Counted from the stretch's first letter, positions 15,549 through 25,285 are shown. The stretch is DNA of 28,386 nucleotides from Caccocola sp964450835 (GCA_964450835.1 CAYVEQ010000026.1:1-28386); one strand, 5' to 3'. Notes: generated by a model not told the origin, from the letters alone. Numbers and translations: made by a program.

Positions 15549-18500
15549 CATGTCCGACAAGCCGTTCGTACACCTTCACGTGCATACGGAATACAGCCTT
15601 CTTGACGGAGCAAGCAAATGCTCCGCTCTGGCCGCCGCCGCGCGGGAGATGGGGATGGACTCCGTGGCGATAACGGATCACGGCGTTATGTTCGGCTGCG
15701 TCGAGTTCTACAACGCCTGCAACGCCGCGGGGGTAAAGCCGATTCTCGGCTGCGAGGTCTATGTGGATCCAAACGGCCACACCTGCCGCGAAGGCAAGGG
15801 ACAGTATCACCTCATACTGCTTGCCGAGAATGAAGAGGGCTACTTCAACCTCACGAAACTTGTCTCGATTGCGAACACCGACGGCTTCTATTACAGGCCG
15901 CGCATTGACCACGACCTCCTCGCCCGTTACGGCAAAGGGCTCGTATGTTCTTCGGCCTGTCTCGGCGGTGAAATACCTCAGCTTATCATAAACGGCGACA
16001 TCGAAGGCGCCGAGCGCCGCGCCTCCATGTATCGCGACATAATGGGCAAAGGAAATTTTTTCTTGGAAGTACAGCCCAACAGCATACCCGAACAGGCTCT
16101 TGTCAATAAAGCGCTCGTCGCGATGTCAAAAAAGCTGGACATACCGCTTGTCGCCACCAACGACTCCCATTACATGGAAAAAAGCGACGCCGAATGGCAC
16201 GACGTGCTTCTCTGCGTGCAGACGACGAGCCTCGTCACGGACGAAAAGCGCTACCGTTTTCACGGGGATGACTATTACTTCCGCTCGCCCGCCGAAATGT
16301 GGGCGCTTTTCGGAAACGACCTTCCCGAAGCTCTGCTTAACACGCAGCGCATAGCCGACAGATGTGACGTGAAGCTGAAGACAGGGCACTACTATCTGCC
16401 CGAGTTCCCGCTTCCGGAGGGGGAGACCCTCGGCACGCACCTGCGCAAGATGGCCTCGGAAGGGCTGCGCCGCAGACTGAAAACGGACAATCCCCCGAAG
16501 AACTATCTCGACAGGCTCGCCTACGAGCTTGACGTGATAGAGCAGATGGATTTCCCGGGGTATTTCTGCATAGTAGCGGACATCATAGTCGCGGCGAAGG
16601 CCAGGCGCATACCGATAGGGCCGGGGCGCGGCTCGGCTGCAGGGTCGCTCGTCGCCTATTCGCTCGGCATCACGGACCTTGACCCGATACGCTGCAACCT
16701 CCTCTTTGAGCGCTTCCTCAACCCCGAGCGCATAAGCATGCCCGATATAGACACGGACGTTTCCGACAAAGGCCGTGACGAGCTCATTGCCTACATAGTC
16801 GGGAAATACGGCTCGGACAAAGTTTCGCAGATTGTCACCTTCGGACGCATGAAAAGCCGCGGTGCAATCAGAGACGTAGGGCGCGCCCTCGGCATTCCTA
16901 TCCCGGAAGTCAACGCGATAACAAAACTCATACCGGAGATGCCGACCCCCGATATAAAAGACATAAAAGGCGCTCTTGCCGGAGTGCCTGACCTCAAAGC
17001 GGCCTACGACTCAAAGCCGGAGATAAAAAAACTCATCGACACGGCGTCGCGCATCGAGGGACTCGCCCGGCACTGCTCTCAGCACGCGGCGGGGATAGTC
17101 ATAACGCCCAAGCCGACGAACGACATGGTGCCGGTGCGCAGATTCGGCGAAAACCAGATAGCGACGCAGTACTCCATGGAATATGTGGAGCAGCTCGGTC
17201 TTGTCAAGATGGACTTCCTCGGCCTGCGCACTCTCTCAGTCATGGACGGCGCCGTCCGCAATATAGAAAGCAACGGCAAGGGGCATATCGACCTAAACGA
17301 AATCCCGATGGACGACGCAAAGACTTACGAAATGCTTCAGCGCGGCGACACTCTCGGCGTCTTCCAGCTTGAATCGTCGGGCATGACGGCTCTGGTGCGC
17401 CGCCTGCGCCCCGACTGCTTCGAGGATATGATCGCCCTGGTTGCGCTGTACAGGCCCGGGCCGCTTGAAAGCGGAATGGTCGACACATACGTCAAATGCA
17501 AGCACGGAGAGGAAAGCGTGCATTACCTGCACCCCAGCCTTGAACCCTACATGAAAGACACCTACGGGGTCATACTCTATCAGGAGCAGGTCATGCAGAG
17601 CGCGCGGGAACTCGCCGGCTACACTCTGGGCGAGGCGGATCTTCTGCGCCGCGCGATGGGAAAGAAAAAGAAAGCGGTTATGGAAAAAGAGCGCGCGAAA
17701 TTCGTAGAGGGCGCGGTCGGCAACGGCGTCGACGAAAAACGCGCGGGCGAGATATTCGACATCATAGAAAAGTTCGCGGGCTACGGATTCAACAAGTCCC
17801 ACAGCGCGGCCTACGGCCTCATAGCGTACTGGACGGCGTGGCTCAAAGCCAACTACGGCGCGGAATACCTCGCCTCCTATCTGTCAAGCCACATAGGCTC
17901 GGGCACGGACGTCCTGGGCCGGTATATCCGCGCCGTGCGCGACGCGGGATACACAGTCATGCCCCCCGACATCAACGAGTCGAAAGAAGACTTCACGGTC
18001 GTCGGCGAAGTTATAAGGCTCGGGCTCTCCGCTATCGCCAAAGTGGGCGAAGCCGCGGTGGCGAACATCATAGAAAACAGGGCGAAAGGCGGAAGATTCA
18101 CCTCGCTCTGGGATTTCCTGACCCGCGTGGACAGCCGTCAGGTAAACCGCGGCGTAGTGGAAAACCTCATAAAGTCCGGCGCTTTCGACAGTCTTGACGG
18201 AAACCGAGCGAAACTTCTGAACGCTCTGCCGCGCGTGGCCGAGCTTGCCGCGCGCAGGGCGCAGAACGCGAACCAGGCCTCGCTCTTCGGCGACGCGGAC
18301 GGGGATTTTTTCACGCCCGAGATGGAGTATGTTCAGGATTTCAGCGAGAGGCAGAAACTTGAGCTGGAGAAGGAAAGCACCGGGCTTTACATATCTGGCC
18401 ACCCCTTCGACCAGTACGAGTCCGCGGTCGAGCCGTACATCACATGTCCGGTGAGCGACCTGCCGAACTGGCGTTCGCGCCAGCCCGCCGTGACGGCTGG

Positions 18501-18966
18501 GCTTCTGACCGGCTTCGCGGAAAAGTTCAGCAAGGCGGGAAACCCCTTCGGCACGGCGGTGATAGAGGACAACCGCGGAACGGTAGATCTGCTCATCTTC
18601 GGCAAACGCTGGCCGCACTACAAGCATACGCTGCAAAAGGGCGCCCTTTATTTTGTCAAAGGGCAGCCCAGGGACGAAAGAGGCGCATCGATGATAGCGG
18701 ACGACATATATCCGGAAGACGAGTACAGAGAGAAGCTGCAGCGCCGCGCAGTGATAACCGTCGAAAGCGACGGTCTCGGCGAGCAGTTCTACGAAAAAAT
18801 GTTTTCGATTCTCGCGTCGCACCCCGGCAGGAGCGAGGTCATTCTGAAAATGCGCGGATCGTCCGAGACCTCTGTTTCTCTCTTGCGCAACATCAGAATC
18901 GAAGTCACCGACAGCTTGAAAAAAGAGCTTGATGACTTCTCGCAGGGGCTTGTGGGCTGCCTGTAG
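15541..18966 (+). CDS. dnaE: DNA polymerase III alpha subunit DnaE
   Basis: This is the replicative C-family polymerase catalytic subunit, 1141 residues. The N-terminal PHP domain starts FVHLHVHTEYSLLDGAS and has ITDHGVMFG, with the metal-binding His retained. The palm contains GPGRGSAAGSLVAY and the catalytic pair in PDIDTD (D402 and D404), and a third acidic residue at about D558 in VKMDFLGLRTL. The fingers/thumb and helix-hairpin-helix region follow (LYRPGPLESGM, GYGFNKSHSAAYGLIAYWTAWLKANY). A C-terminal OB-type domain (VTAGLLTGFAEKFSKAGNPFGTAVIED) completes it. There is no fused DnaQ-type exonuclease, so this is not PolC. Start choice is uncertain: ATG 15541 overlaps dnaX, while ATG 15550 lies 11 bases after GGAGG (15534-15538). 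Confidence 0.96.
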   Translation: MNNMSDKPFVHLHVHTEYSLLDGASKCSALAAAAREMGMDSVAITDHGVMFGCVEFYNACNAAGVKPILGCEVYVDPNGHTCREGKGQYHLILLAENEEGYFNLTKLVSIANTDGFYYRPRIDHDLLARYGKGLVCSSACLGGEIPQLIINGDIEGAERRASMYRDIMGKGNFFLEVQPNSIPEQALVNKALVAMSKKLDIPLVATNDSHYMEKSDAEWHDVLLCVQTTSLVTDEKRYRFHGDDYYFRSPAEMWALFGNDLPEALLNTQRIADRCDVKLKTGHYYLPEFPLPEGETLGTHLRKMASEGLRRRLKTDNPPKNYLDRLAYELDVIEQMDFPGYFCIVADIIVAAKARRIPIGPGRGSAAGSLVAYSLGITDLDPIRCNLLFERFLNPERISMPDIDTDVSDKGRDELIAYIVGKYGSDKVSQIVTFGRMKSRGAIRDVGRALGIPIPEVNAITKLIPEMPTPDIKDIKGALAGVPDLKAAYDSKPEIKKLIDTASRIEGLARHCSQHAAGIVITPKPTNDMVPVRRFGENQIATQYSMEYVEQLGLVKMDFLGLRTLSVMDGAVRNIESNGKGHIDLNEIPMDDAKTYEMLQRGDTLGVFQLESSGMTALVRRLRPDCFEDMIALVALYRPGPLESGMVDTYVKCKHGEESVHYLHPSLEPYMKDTYGVILYQEQVMQSARELAGYTLGEADLLRRAMGKKKKAVMEKERAKFVEGAVGNGVDEKRAGEIFDIIEKFAGYGFNKSHSAAYGLIAYWTAWLKANYGAEYLASYLSSHIGSGTDVLGRYIRAVRDAGYTVMPPDINESKEDFTVVGEVIRLGLSAIAKVGEAAVANIIENRAKGGRFTSLWDFLTRVDSRQVNRGVVENLIKSGAFDSLDGNRAKLLNALPRVAELAARRAQNANQASLFGDADGDFFTPEMEYVQDFSERQKLELEKESTGLYISGHPFDQYESAVEPYITCPVSDLPNWRSRQPAVTAGLLTGFAEKFSKAGNPFGTAVIEDNRGTVDLLIFGKRWPHYKHTLQKGALYFVKGQPRDERGASMIADDIYPEDEYREKLQRRAVITVESDGLGEQFYEKMFSILASHPGRSEVILKMRGSSETSVSLLRNIRIEVTDSLKKELDDFSQGLVGCL

Positions 18967-19073
18967 CAATCCGCGTCCGGCAGACGCGCGGCGCCCGGCG
19001 GCGGACCGTCCTGCCGCAGCCGCTCATGCAAGCGGTGAATACAACAGAATAACAGGAGAAATATATACAGTTT

Positions 19074-20840
19074 ATGGAAAAGATCAAACGCAATGTAAAG
19101 ATAGTATGCACGATAGGCCCGGCCTGCTGGGACTACGAAAAGCTTTTCGCCGTGGCCAAGGCGGGAATGAATGTCGCCCGGCTTAACTTCAGCCACGGCG
19201 ACTGCAAGACCCACGAGAGGACTCTCAAAACCATCCGCGCAGCGGAGCAGGAGCTTCAAAGCCCGATAGCCGTGCTGCTTGACACGAAAGGCCCGGAGAT
19301 AAGGACGGGCGAGCTTCCGGGCCACGGCACAGTCACGGTGAAGGCCGAGGATGAGTTCACGCTTTTTTTTGAGAAAAAAGAGGGAAGCGCGGGCGGAGTA
19401 TATGTGGATTATCCCAAGCTCGCCGGCGAGGTGAAGAAAGGACAGGACATCTTTATCGACGACGGCGCGATACATCTTGAAGTCCTGAAGATTTCAGCGG
19501 AAGGGATAAAGTGCCGCGTCGTATCGGGCGGCGAGCTCGGCGAACACAAGGGCGTAAACGTCCCGGGCGCCGACCTTTCCGTGCCGACGCTGACGGAGAA
19601 GGACATCGCCGACCTTAAGTGGGGCGCGGAAAACGGCGTCGACTACGTCGCCGTTTCCTTCGTGCGCCGCAAAGAGGACATTATAGAGGTGCGCCGCGTG
19701 CTTGAGGCGGAAGGCGTGGCGGCGAAAATAATCGCGAAAATGGAAACGCGGCAGTCCGTCGAGAACCTTGACGCGATTCTCGAAGTGGTGGACGGAATGA
19801 TGGTTGCGCGGGGCGACCTTGGCGTCGAGATGCGCGCGGAAGACGTCCCGATGATTCAGAAAGAGATCATAGAGCGCTGCCGCAGGCAGGGCAAGCCGGT
19901 GATTGTGGCGACCCAGATGCTCGACTCGATGATGCGCAATCCCCGCCCGACGCGCGCCGAATCGAGCGACGTGGCGAACGCAGTGATAGACGGCGCAGAC
20001 GCCGTCATGCTGTCTGGCGAGACGGCGGGAGGCAAATATCCCGTAGAGTCTGTCGAGACTATGAACAGAATAATCGTAAGGACGGAAATGGACATCGACC
20101 TGTGGCGCCGCAAGCCGCGCTCGCTTCCCCCGGTCTGCGAGACCGCCGACGCCGTCTGCCACGCGGCGCGCGATGTGGCGAAGGAGGTCGCGGCGGCGGC
20201 GATTGTCCCGCTGACGTCAAGCGGCATGACAGCGCGCATGGTCGCCAAGTACCGCCCGCCCTGCCCGATTATCGCCATGACGCCGAACCTTTCAACGTGG
20301 CGGCAGCTTTCGCTCGTATGGGGCGTAATGCCTTGCATCTGCCCGGTAACCAATCAGCTTGAGGAATCTCTCAAAAACGTCATATCGCTGATAAAAAAAG
20401 AATCTCTTGTCGCGAACGGAGACAACGTAGTGATAATGTCGGGAATGCCGCTCGGCGAGCCGGGCAGGACAAACATGATAAACGTCATACGCATAGCGAA
20501 CCCCATAGCGCGCGGGCTGTCGCTCGTGCGCGGCCGGGTGACCGCCGCCGCGTGCAAGGCGTCGTCGCCGCGCGAGGCTCTTCGTAAAGTTTCGGAGGAG
20601 AGCATACTGGTCATAAAAAAGAGCGAGAAAGAATATATTCCGGCCTTTGAAAAGGCAGCCGCCATTGTGACGGAGGAGGGCGGCCTCACGTCGCACGCCG
20701 GTGTAATAGCTCTTGACCGCGGCATACCCTGCATAACGGGAGCTGCGGGGATTATGGATAAAGTGGAAGACGGCATGACCCTTACGGCCGACGGCGTGCA
20801 CGGGGTCGTTTACGCGGAAAAAGCGGACCGATGGCTCTGA
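19074..20840 (+). CDS. pyk: Pyruvate kinase with C-terminal PEP-utiliser domain
   Basis: It converts phosphoenolpyruvate and ADP to pyruvate and ATP, the last step of glycolysis. The 588-residue protein has the conserved start VKIVCTIGPACWDYEKL, NFSHGD, the substrate and metal block KIIAKMETRQSVENLD with MVARGDLGVE, and ATQMLDSMMRNPRPTRAE followed by DGADAVMLSGETA. Beyond the usual ~470 residues it has the extra C-terminal swivelling domain of PEP-utilising enzymes with its TSHAG motif (H541), as in Bacillus pyruvate kinase. That domain's role is not settled. The ATG has AGGAGA 14 bases upstream, rather far, but no better start is in frame. It follows dnaE after a 107-base gap without a clear terminator or promoter. 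Confidence 0.96.
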   Translation: MEKIKRNVKIVCTIGPACWDYEKLFAVAKAGMNVARLNFSHGDCKTHERTLKTIRAAEQELQSPIAVLLDTKGPEIRTGELPGHGTVTVKAEDEFTLFFEKKEGSAGGVYVDYPKLAGEVKKGQDIFIDDGAIHLEVLKISAEGIKCRVVSGGELGEHKGVNVPGADLSVPTLTEKDIADLKWGAENGVDYVAVSFVRRKEDIIEVRRVLEAEGVAAKIIAKMETRQSVENLDAILEVVDGMMVARGDLGVEMRAEDVPMIQKEIIERCRRQGKPVIVATQMLDSMMRNPRPTRAESSDVANAVIDGADAVMLSGETAGGKYPVESVETMNRIIVRTEMDIDLWRRKPRSLPPVCETADAVCHAARDVAKEVAAAAIVPLTSSGMTARMVAKYRPPCPIIAMTPNLSTWRQLSLVWGVMPCICPVTNQLEESLKNVISLIKKESLVANGDNVVIMSGMPLGEPGRTNMINVIRIANPIARGLSLVRGRVTAAACKASSPREALRKVSEESILVIKKSEKEYIPAFEKAAAIVTEEGGLTSHAGVIALDRGIPCITGAAGIMDKVEDGMTLTADGVHGVVYAEKADRWL

Positions 20841-21676
20841 TCGGCGCTCATATCTCCGTGGCAGGCGGGCTGGATAAAGCTTTTGAACGTGCCGACGCGA
20901 TAGGGTGCGAGTCCATGCAGATATTCACCCGCAATCAGCGCCAGTGGCAGGCGCGCCCCGTGTCCATGCAGGAGGCCGAGAGCTTTTACCGCGCGTGGGA
21001 GCGCTCCGGCGTGAAGGCCGTCGTCTCCCACGCGTCGTACCTGATTAACATAGCCTCTCCGGACGCCGCGGTCCGCGAAAGAAGCGCGGCCGCGCTCCGA
21101 GAAGAGGTGGAGCGGTGCCGGCAGCTGAATATCGACGACATTGTGCTGCATCCTGGCTTTGCCGTGAACGCGGGGCTTGACGAGGCGATGACGAACATAG
21201 CGGAGACGCTGCTTGCGATTTTTGACGCGACGCCGGAATACCGTACCCGCGTCCTGCTTGAAACTATGGCGGGACAGGGTACCGCGGTCGGCGGCGATTT
21301 CGCTCACTTTTCGGAAATCCTCCGCAAGGCCGGCTGGCACCCGAGGATCGGGATATGCATAGACACCTGCCATGTCTTCGCGGCGGGCTGCGACTTGCGT
21401 TCGCGCGAGGCTTACGAGCGGCTCGTCGCGGCGGCGGACAGACACGCGGGCCTATCGCGCGTGCGCTGCTGGCACCTTAACGACAGCAAAGCCGCGCGCG
21501 GGACGCGCGTTGACCGCCACACACATCTCGGCGAAGGCGAGATAGGGCACCAGCCTTTCGCCCTGCTCATGAATGACGGACGCTTCGCCGATGTTCCGAC
21601 GATACTCGAAACTCCGAAAGACGGCATAGGCGACGCGGGCAATCTGTCTTTTCTGCGCAAAGTTCGCGGCCGGTAG
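20831..21676 (+). CDS. nfo: Endonuclease IV (AP endonuclease)
   Basis: Endonuclease IV cuts the DNA backbone 5' of abasic sites during base-excision repair, using three zinc ions. The 281-residue TIM-barrel protein starts IGAHISVAGGLDKAFERA and contains MQIFTRNQRQW. Metal-ligand blocks are LLETMAGQGTAVGGDF, GICIDTCHVFAAGCD and the C-terminal WHLNDSK...DRHTHLGEGEIG. It overlaps the 3' end of pyk by 10 bases and lacks a clear ribosome-binding site, which points to translational coupling. No functional link between the two genes is known, so this is probably just compact packing. Confidence 0.95.
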   Translation: MALIGAHISVAGGLDKAFERADAIGCESMQIFTRNQRQWQARPVSMQEAESFYRAWERSGVKAVVSHASYLINIASPDAAVRERSAAALREEVERCRQLNIDDIVLHPGFAVNAGLDEAMTNIAETLLAIFDATPEYRTRVLLETMAGQGTAVGGDFAHFSEILRKAGWHPRIGICIDTCHVFAAGCDLRSREAYERLVAAADRHAGLSRVRCWHLNDSKAARGTRVDRHTHLGEGEIGHQPFALLMNDGRFADVPTILETPKDGIGDAGNLSFLRKVRGR

Positions 21677-21717
21677 CGCTTCGCTCTTTTCTGTACCACC
21701 GCCCGCCTCTCTTGCGC

Positions 21718-21723
21718 TATAAT
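21718..21723 (+). promoter_or_regulatory. Possible -10 element for cdaA-cdaR-glmM-galU
   Basis: A perfect TATAAT lies 31 bases upstream of the cdaA start, in the only gap between nfo and cdaA. The 16-18 base upstream window holds no good -35. A weak 4-bp hairpin with TTTT at 21675-21690 precedes it and might end pyk-nfo transcription. Confidence 0.45.
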
Positions 21724-21754
21724 AATTCAAGACCGATGCTGGAGGGGTTGCCTG

Positions 21755-22588
21755 TTGGCGTTATTTAACCTGCGGTGGCACGATTTCCTGGACATACTTA
21801 TAGTCGCCTATATTATATACAGGATATTGCTTTTGCTTGTCGACACGCGGGCGATGCAGCTTATACGCGGCCTTCTGATCATCGGGCTTATCGGCGCCGC
21901 CGCTAACCTGCTTGAACTGCGCAGCATTTCAAACATCATGGGGCACATGGTCAGCGCCCTCATAATCGTTATCCCGATACTTTTTCAGCCGGAGCTGCGC
22001 CGTATGCTCGAAGAGCTGGGCAAAGGACATTTATGGAAAGTCGACAGCATTTCGCAGGAGATAGACAACCGTGTGGAACAGCTCACGAAGGCTCTGCTTT
22101 ACTGCCAGGCGCAGCGCATCGGCGCGCTTTGCGTGCTGCAGCGCGACACGAGCCTCAAAGACGTATGGCGCACCGCCGTGCTGCTCAACGCGGATATAAC
22201 GGAAGAGCTGCTTATCTCCATATTCTGGCCGGGCACGCCTCTTCATGACGGCGCCGTGGTCATGGATCAGCGCGGTATTGTCGCTGCGGGCTGCTACCTG
22301 CCGCTCACCGAAAAGACGGACATTTCGCGCTGGTACGGCACGCGTCACCGCGCCGCGCTGGGCGTCACGGAGATGTCCGACTCCATAGCGATAGTTGTGT
22401 CGGAGGAGCGGGGCGAGATAAAGGCCGCGGTGTCGGGGCACTTCTCAAAACCTCTCAGCGAAACTCAGGTAAGAAAGCTGTGCAGCCATTATTTCAGCAA
22501 AGAAGCCAAGGAGACGAACTTCATGGACCGCCTCCGCAGCGAGTTACAGCAGCAGTGGCCCGGAGGGGATAACAATGACCAGGGATAG
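21755..22588 (+). CDS. cdaA: Diadenylate cyclase CdaA (c-di-AMP synthase)
   Basis: It joins two ATP to make the second messenger cyclic di-AMP. The 277-residue protein has three N-terminal membrane helices (about 10-30, 35-53 and 57-75; LDILIVAYIIYRILLLL, LIRGLLIIGLIGAA, ALIIVIPILF) and then the cytoplasmic DAC domain. The catalytic DGA is at 165-167 (HDGAVVMDQRG) and RHR at 197-199 (GTRHRAALGVTE). It starts with TTG, well placed after GGAGGGG (21741-21747). Next come cdaR and glmM in the well-known three-gene module, in which CdaR and GlmM modulate CdaA and couple c-di-AMP to cell-wall precursor supply. Confidence 0.95.
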   Translation: MALFNLRWHDFLDILIVAYIIYRILLLLVDTRAMQLIRGLLIIGLIGAAANLLELRSISNIMGHMVSALIIVIPILFQPELRRMLEELGKGHLWKVDSISQEIDNRVEQLTKALLYCQAQRIGALCVLQRDTSLKDVWRTAVLLNADITEELLISIFWPGTPLHDGAVVMDQRGIVAAGCYLPLTEKTDISRWYGTRHRAALGVTEMSDSIAIVVSEERGEIKAAVSGHFSKPLSETQVRKLCSHYFSKEAKETNFMDRLRSELQQQWPGGDNNDQG

Positions 22589-23873
22589 GAAAAGGCTCAT
22601 CATAGCAAAGCTGCTGCGCCTGAGGACCGCCTTTGAAAAAGCGTGCGCGAGGCTCAACTACAAGGGCGGCAGCGTTTTCCGGTCAAAGATCTTCCTCGGC
22701 GCCGTTTCGCTCTGCATTTCGGTTCTGCTCTGGTCGCTCGTAGCGACCGGCGACAGCACCGAATCCACCCGCACGATTAAAGACGGGATCGACTACGTCA
22801 ACCTCAGAGCGGGTTTCTCCGTCGACGTTCACACAAAAGAAGTGGAAATAAAGCTTGAAGGGAAAAACAACGAGCTCGCAACCGTCAAACCGTCCGATGT
22901 GGCGTCCACGGTCGACCTCACCAACCTCAGAACGGGGCGCTACACTCTGCCAGTGCGCATAGAGGCACCCTCTCTCGCACACGTTCGGGACTGGCAGCCG
23001 GCGCTTGTCGAAGTCGACGTCTACCGCAACATGGAGCGGCGCGCCGAGATAAAACCGAAGACGAGAGGTGAGGCACCTTCCGGCAAAGTCGTCTCTTCGA
23101 TTGCGCTTAACCCCGACCACGCTGTTGTGCGGGGGCCTGAGGCGGACGTGCTCACGCTGCAGGGGCTTGAAGCCGTCATCGACCTTGACAGACTTGCCGC
23201 GAGCGGCAAAGTGACCGTGCCGGTCGTGATAAGGGGGGCATCATCCGCAGGCCGGAGCCAGCTCGTCGCAGCGCCGAGCGAGGTCGAGGCCACGGTTGCC
23301 TTTGAGGACGAAATCATCGCCGAGAGCATACCGGTTTCGGTTTCCGTAGCCGGTTCTCCGCGCGCTGGGCTTCGTGTCGAGTCGGTTAAGGTCGTGCCGG
23401 ACAGAGTTTCGATACGCGGCAGCAGCGCGGCCGTGAAGAGCATCGAGTCCCTTGCCCTGCCGCCCGTCGATATAACGGGTCTGGAGCAGGACATACAGCT
23501 TATTGTTCCGATGGAGCCGATGCAGCTCCCGCCCGGGGTGGAAATCACAGGCGCCGACCGGGCGCGTGTGGAGATACATCTGTCGAAGCAGATGAAGACA
23601 AAGACATTCGCCGACGTGCCCCTGATGATTGCCGGAAACAGCGCGTCTAAAGAGTGGCGTTTTTCGCCGCCAGCGGTCAGCCTCACAATCGAGGGATATG
23701 CGAGCGCGGTAGAAAAGCTCGACGGCAAAAAGCCGCCGTGCGAGCTTTATGTGGACGTCTCTAACATTGTGTCGCAGCATGCCGATCTGCCGGTTCTCGT
23801 GCGGGGGCTGCGCTCCGGCTTCCGTGTTGTGCGTACCGACCCCGAGCAGGTGAAGGCTGTTTCTGTCGAATAG
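22575..23873 (+). CDS. cdaR: CdaA regulator CdaR (YbbR-repeat protein)
   Basis: A 432-residue single-pass membrane protein. After a basic N-terminus (about 40 residues) a hydrophobic helix FLGAVSLCISVLLWSLVA anchors it. The remainder faces outward as several YbbR-type beta domains, probably four, each of about 80 residues (for example VEIKLEGKNNELATVKPSDVASTVDL and VSIRGSSAAVKSIESLALPPVDI). The family binds CdaA at the membrane and tunes c-di-AMP synthesis. It has no catalytic motif. The ATG follows GGAGGGG by 6 bases and overlaps the cdaA end by 14 bases, so the two are coupled. Confidence 0.9.
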   Translation: MTRDRKRLIIAKLLRLRTAFEKACARLNYKGGSVFRSKIFLGAVSLCISVLLWSLVATGDSTESTRTIKDGIDYVNLRAGFSVDVHTKEVEIKLEGKNNELATVKPSDVASTVDLTNLRTGRYTLPVRIEAPSLAHVRDWQPALVEVDVYRNMERRAEIKPKTRGEAPSGKVVSSIALNPDHAVVRGPEADVLTLQGLEAVIDLDRLAASGKVTVPVVIRGASSAGRSQLVAAPSEVEATVAFEDEIIAESIPVSVSVAGSPRAGLRVESVKVVPDRVSIRGSSAAVKSIESLALPPVDITGLEQDIQLIVPMEPMQLPPGVEITGADRARVEIHLSKQMKTKTFADVPLMIAGNSASKEWRFSPPAVSLTIEGYASAVEKLDGKKPPCELYVDVSNIVSQHADLPVLVRGLRSGFRVVRTDPEQVKAVSVE

Positions 23874-23911
23874 AAGAATTACAACAACTTTTGCTCCGCG
23901 AGGTGATCGCT

Positions 23912-25285
23912 TTGAATAATCCTAAAGGGAAAAAGAGAAGGTTCTTCGGTACCGACGGAGTGCGCGATGTCGCGAACCGCGGAATGATGACGCCTGAAGC
24001 CGCGATGCGCCTCGGCTCGGCCTATGCCGTCTTCCTGACGGAAAAGGGCGCGCATCGTCCGAAGATAGCCGTCGGACGCGATACAAGGCTCTCCGGCGAA
24101 ATGCTGCAGTCAGCGCTGATGGCGGGCATCGCCGCGTCGGGCGGAGACGCCGTCGACCTCGGCGTGATACCGACGCCGGGCGTCAGCCGCGCGGCCCAGC
24201 GAGGCCGCTTTGCAGGGGGCGCCGTCGTAAGCGCCTCGCACAACCCCGCCGAATACAACGGAATAAAATTTCTCGACGGCAGCGGCTTTAAGCTCACGGA
24301 CGACGACGAGGCTGAAATCGAGGAAATATTCCTCGACGACGGGCGCCGCCGTCCGGCAGCGCCGGAAGATATAGGCACGGTGCGCGGCGGGGAGGAGTAC
24401 CGCGAGGAATATCTGAAATCGCTCGGCGGGCTTTTCCGCGGCATTGAGAAGAACGCCTATCCTATCGTGATAGACGCGGCTAACGGCGCAGCGTCGTCAT
24501 ACGTCGGGCCGCTCTTCTCCGAATGGGGCGGCGGCGTGACATTCACAGCGAACGAGCCTGACGGCACCAATATCAACAAAAACGTCGGAGTGACTCACAT
24601 GGAAACTCTCTGCGCGAAGGTGCTGGAGACAGGCTCGGCCCTCGGCATTGCCTACGACGGCGACACGGACCGCGTTCTTATGTGCGACGGGCGCGGGCGC
24701 GTCATTGACGGAGACATCATGCTCTGGGTGACAGGCCGCTGGCTCGCTTCGCGCGGGACTCTCGGCGCGGGCGTCACGGCGACCGTTATGTCGAACATGG
24801 TGCTGGAGGATCTGCTTGCCGCTGAAAATATAAAGGTCTTCCGCTGTCCGGTCGGCGACCGCTACGTGCTTGACACGATGAAGCGCGAAGGTTCCCGCAT
24901 AGGCGGCGAACAATCCGGCCACATAATCGCGCTTGACTACGCGAATACAGGCGACGGGCTTTGCTCCGGCATACTCTTTCTCAAAGCGGTTGCCGGACTC
25001 GGCGAGGACATATCCACTCTCGTCGACCGATTCGAGCGCTACCCGCAGGTGCTCCGCAACATGAAAGTAAAGGACAAAAACGCGGTCATGTCGAGCCCCC
25101 TTGTCACGGCCGCGGCGAAAGAGGCGGAAAAGCTCCTGGCGGGTAAAGGCCGTATGCTCCTGCGTCCGTCGGGGACGGAGCCTCTTATCAGGATATTCGC
25201 CGAAGCGCGCGACGCGGGACTTATGAACCGCGCGGCCGACATAATGGAAGAGGCGGTAAGCAGACTGGTGAAGTGCGATGGCTGA
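23912..25285 (+). CDS. glmM: Phosphoglucosamine mutase GlmM
   Basis: GlmM converts glucosamine-6-phosphate to glucosamine-1-phosphate for peptidoglycan and UDP-GlcNAc synthesis. The 457-residue protein begins RRFFGTDGVRD, with the phosphoserine loop VVSASHNPAEYNG (S109 is the catalytic Ser), metal-binding DGDTDR (249-254), sugar-specific GEQSGH, and phosphate-binding LRPSGTEPLIR. The TTG at 23912 is preferred because GAGGTGA (23900-23906) lies 5 bases ahead and translation then matches the family start. It is third in the cdaA-cdaR-glmM module; in firmicutes GlmM binds CdaA and inhibits it. It overlaps galU by 8 bases. Confidence 0.96.
   Translation: MNNPKGKKRRFFGTDGVRDVANRGMMTPEAAMRLGSAYAVFLTEKGAHRPKIAVGRDTRLSGEMLQSALMAGIAASGGDAVDLGVIPTPGVSRAAQRGRFAGGAVVSASHNPAEYNGIKFLDGSGFKLTDDDEAEIEEIFLDDGRRRPAAPEDIGTVRGGEEYREEYLKSLGGLFRGIEKNAYPIVIDAANGAASSYVGPLFSEWGGGVTFTANEPDGTNINKNVGVTHMETLCAKVLETGSALGIAYDGDTDRVLMCDGRGRVIDGDIMLWVTGRWLASRGTLGAGVTATVMSNMVLEDLLAAENIKVFRCPVGDRYVLDTMKREGSRIGGEQSGHIIALDYANTGDGLCSGILFLKAVAGLGEDISTLVDRFERYPQVLRNMKVKDKNAVMSSPLVTAAAKEAEKLLAGKGRMLLRPSGTEPLIRIFAEARDAGLMNRAADIMEEAVSRLVKCDG

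Noticed and set aside
17884..18969. 361-codon open frame on the - strand opposite dnaE
   Set aside because: It is a shadow of dnaE caused by high GC at third positions, with no family features. The same holds for frames opposite rpoD, polA, prfA, glmM and galU.
21675..21690. Terminator after nfo
   Set aside because: The stem is only 4 bp with a 3-base loop. The TTTT tail is suggestive but not enough for a call.
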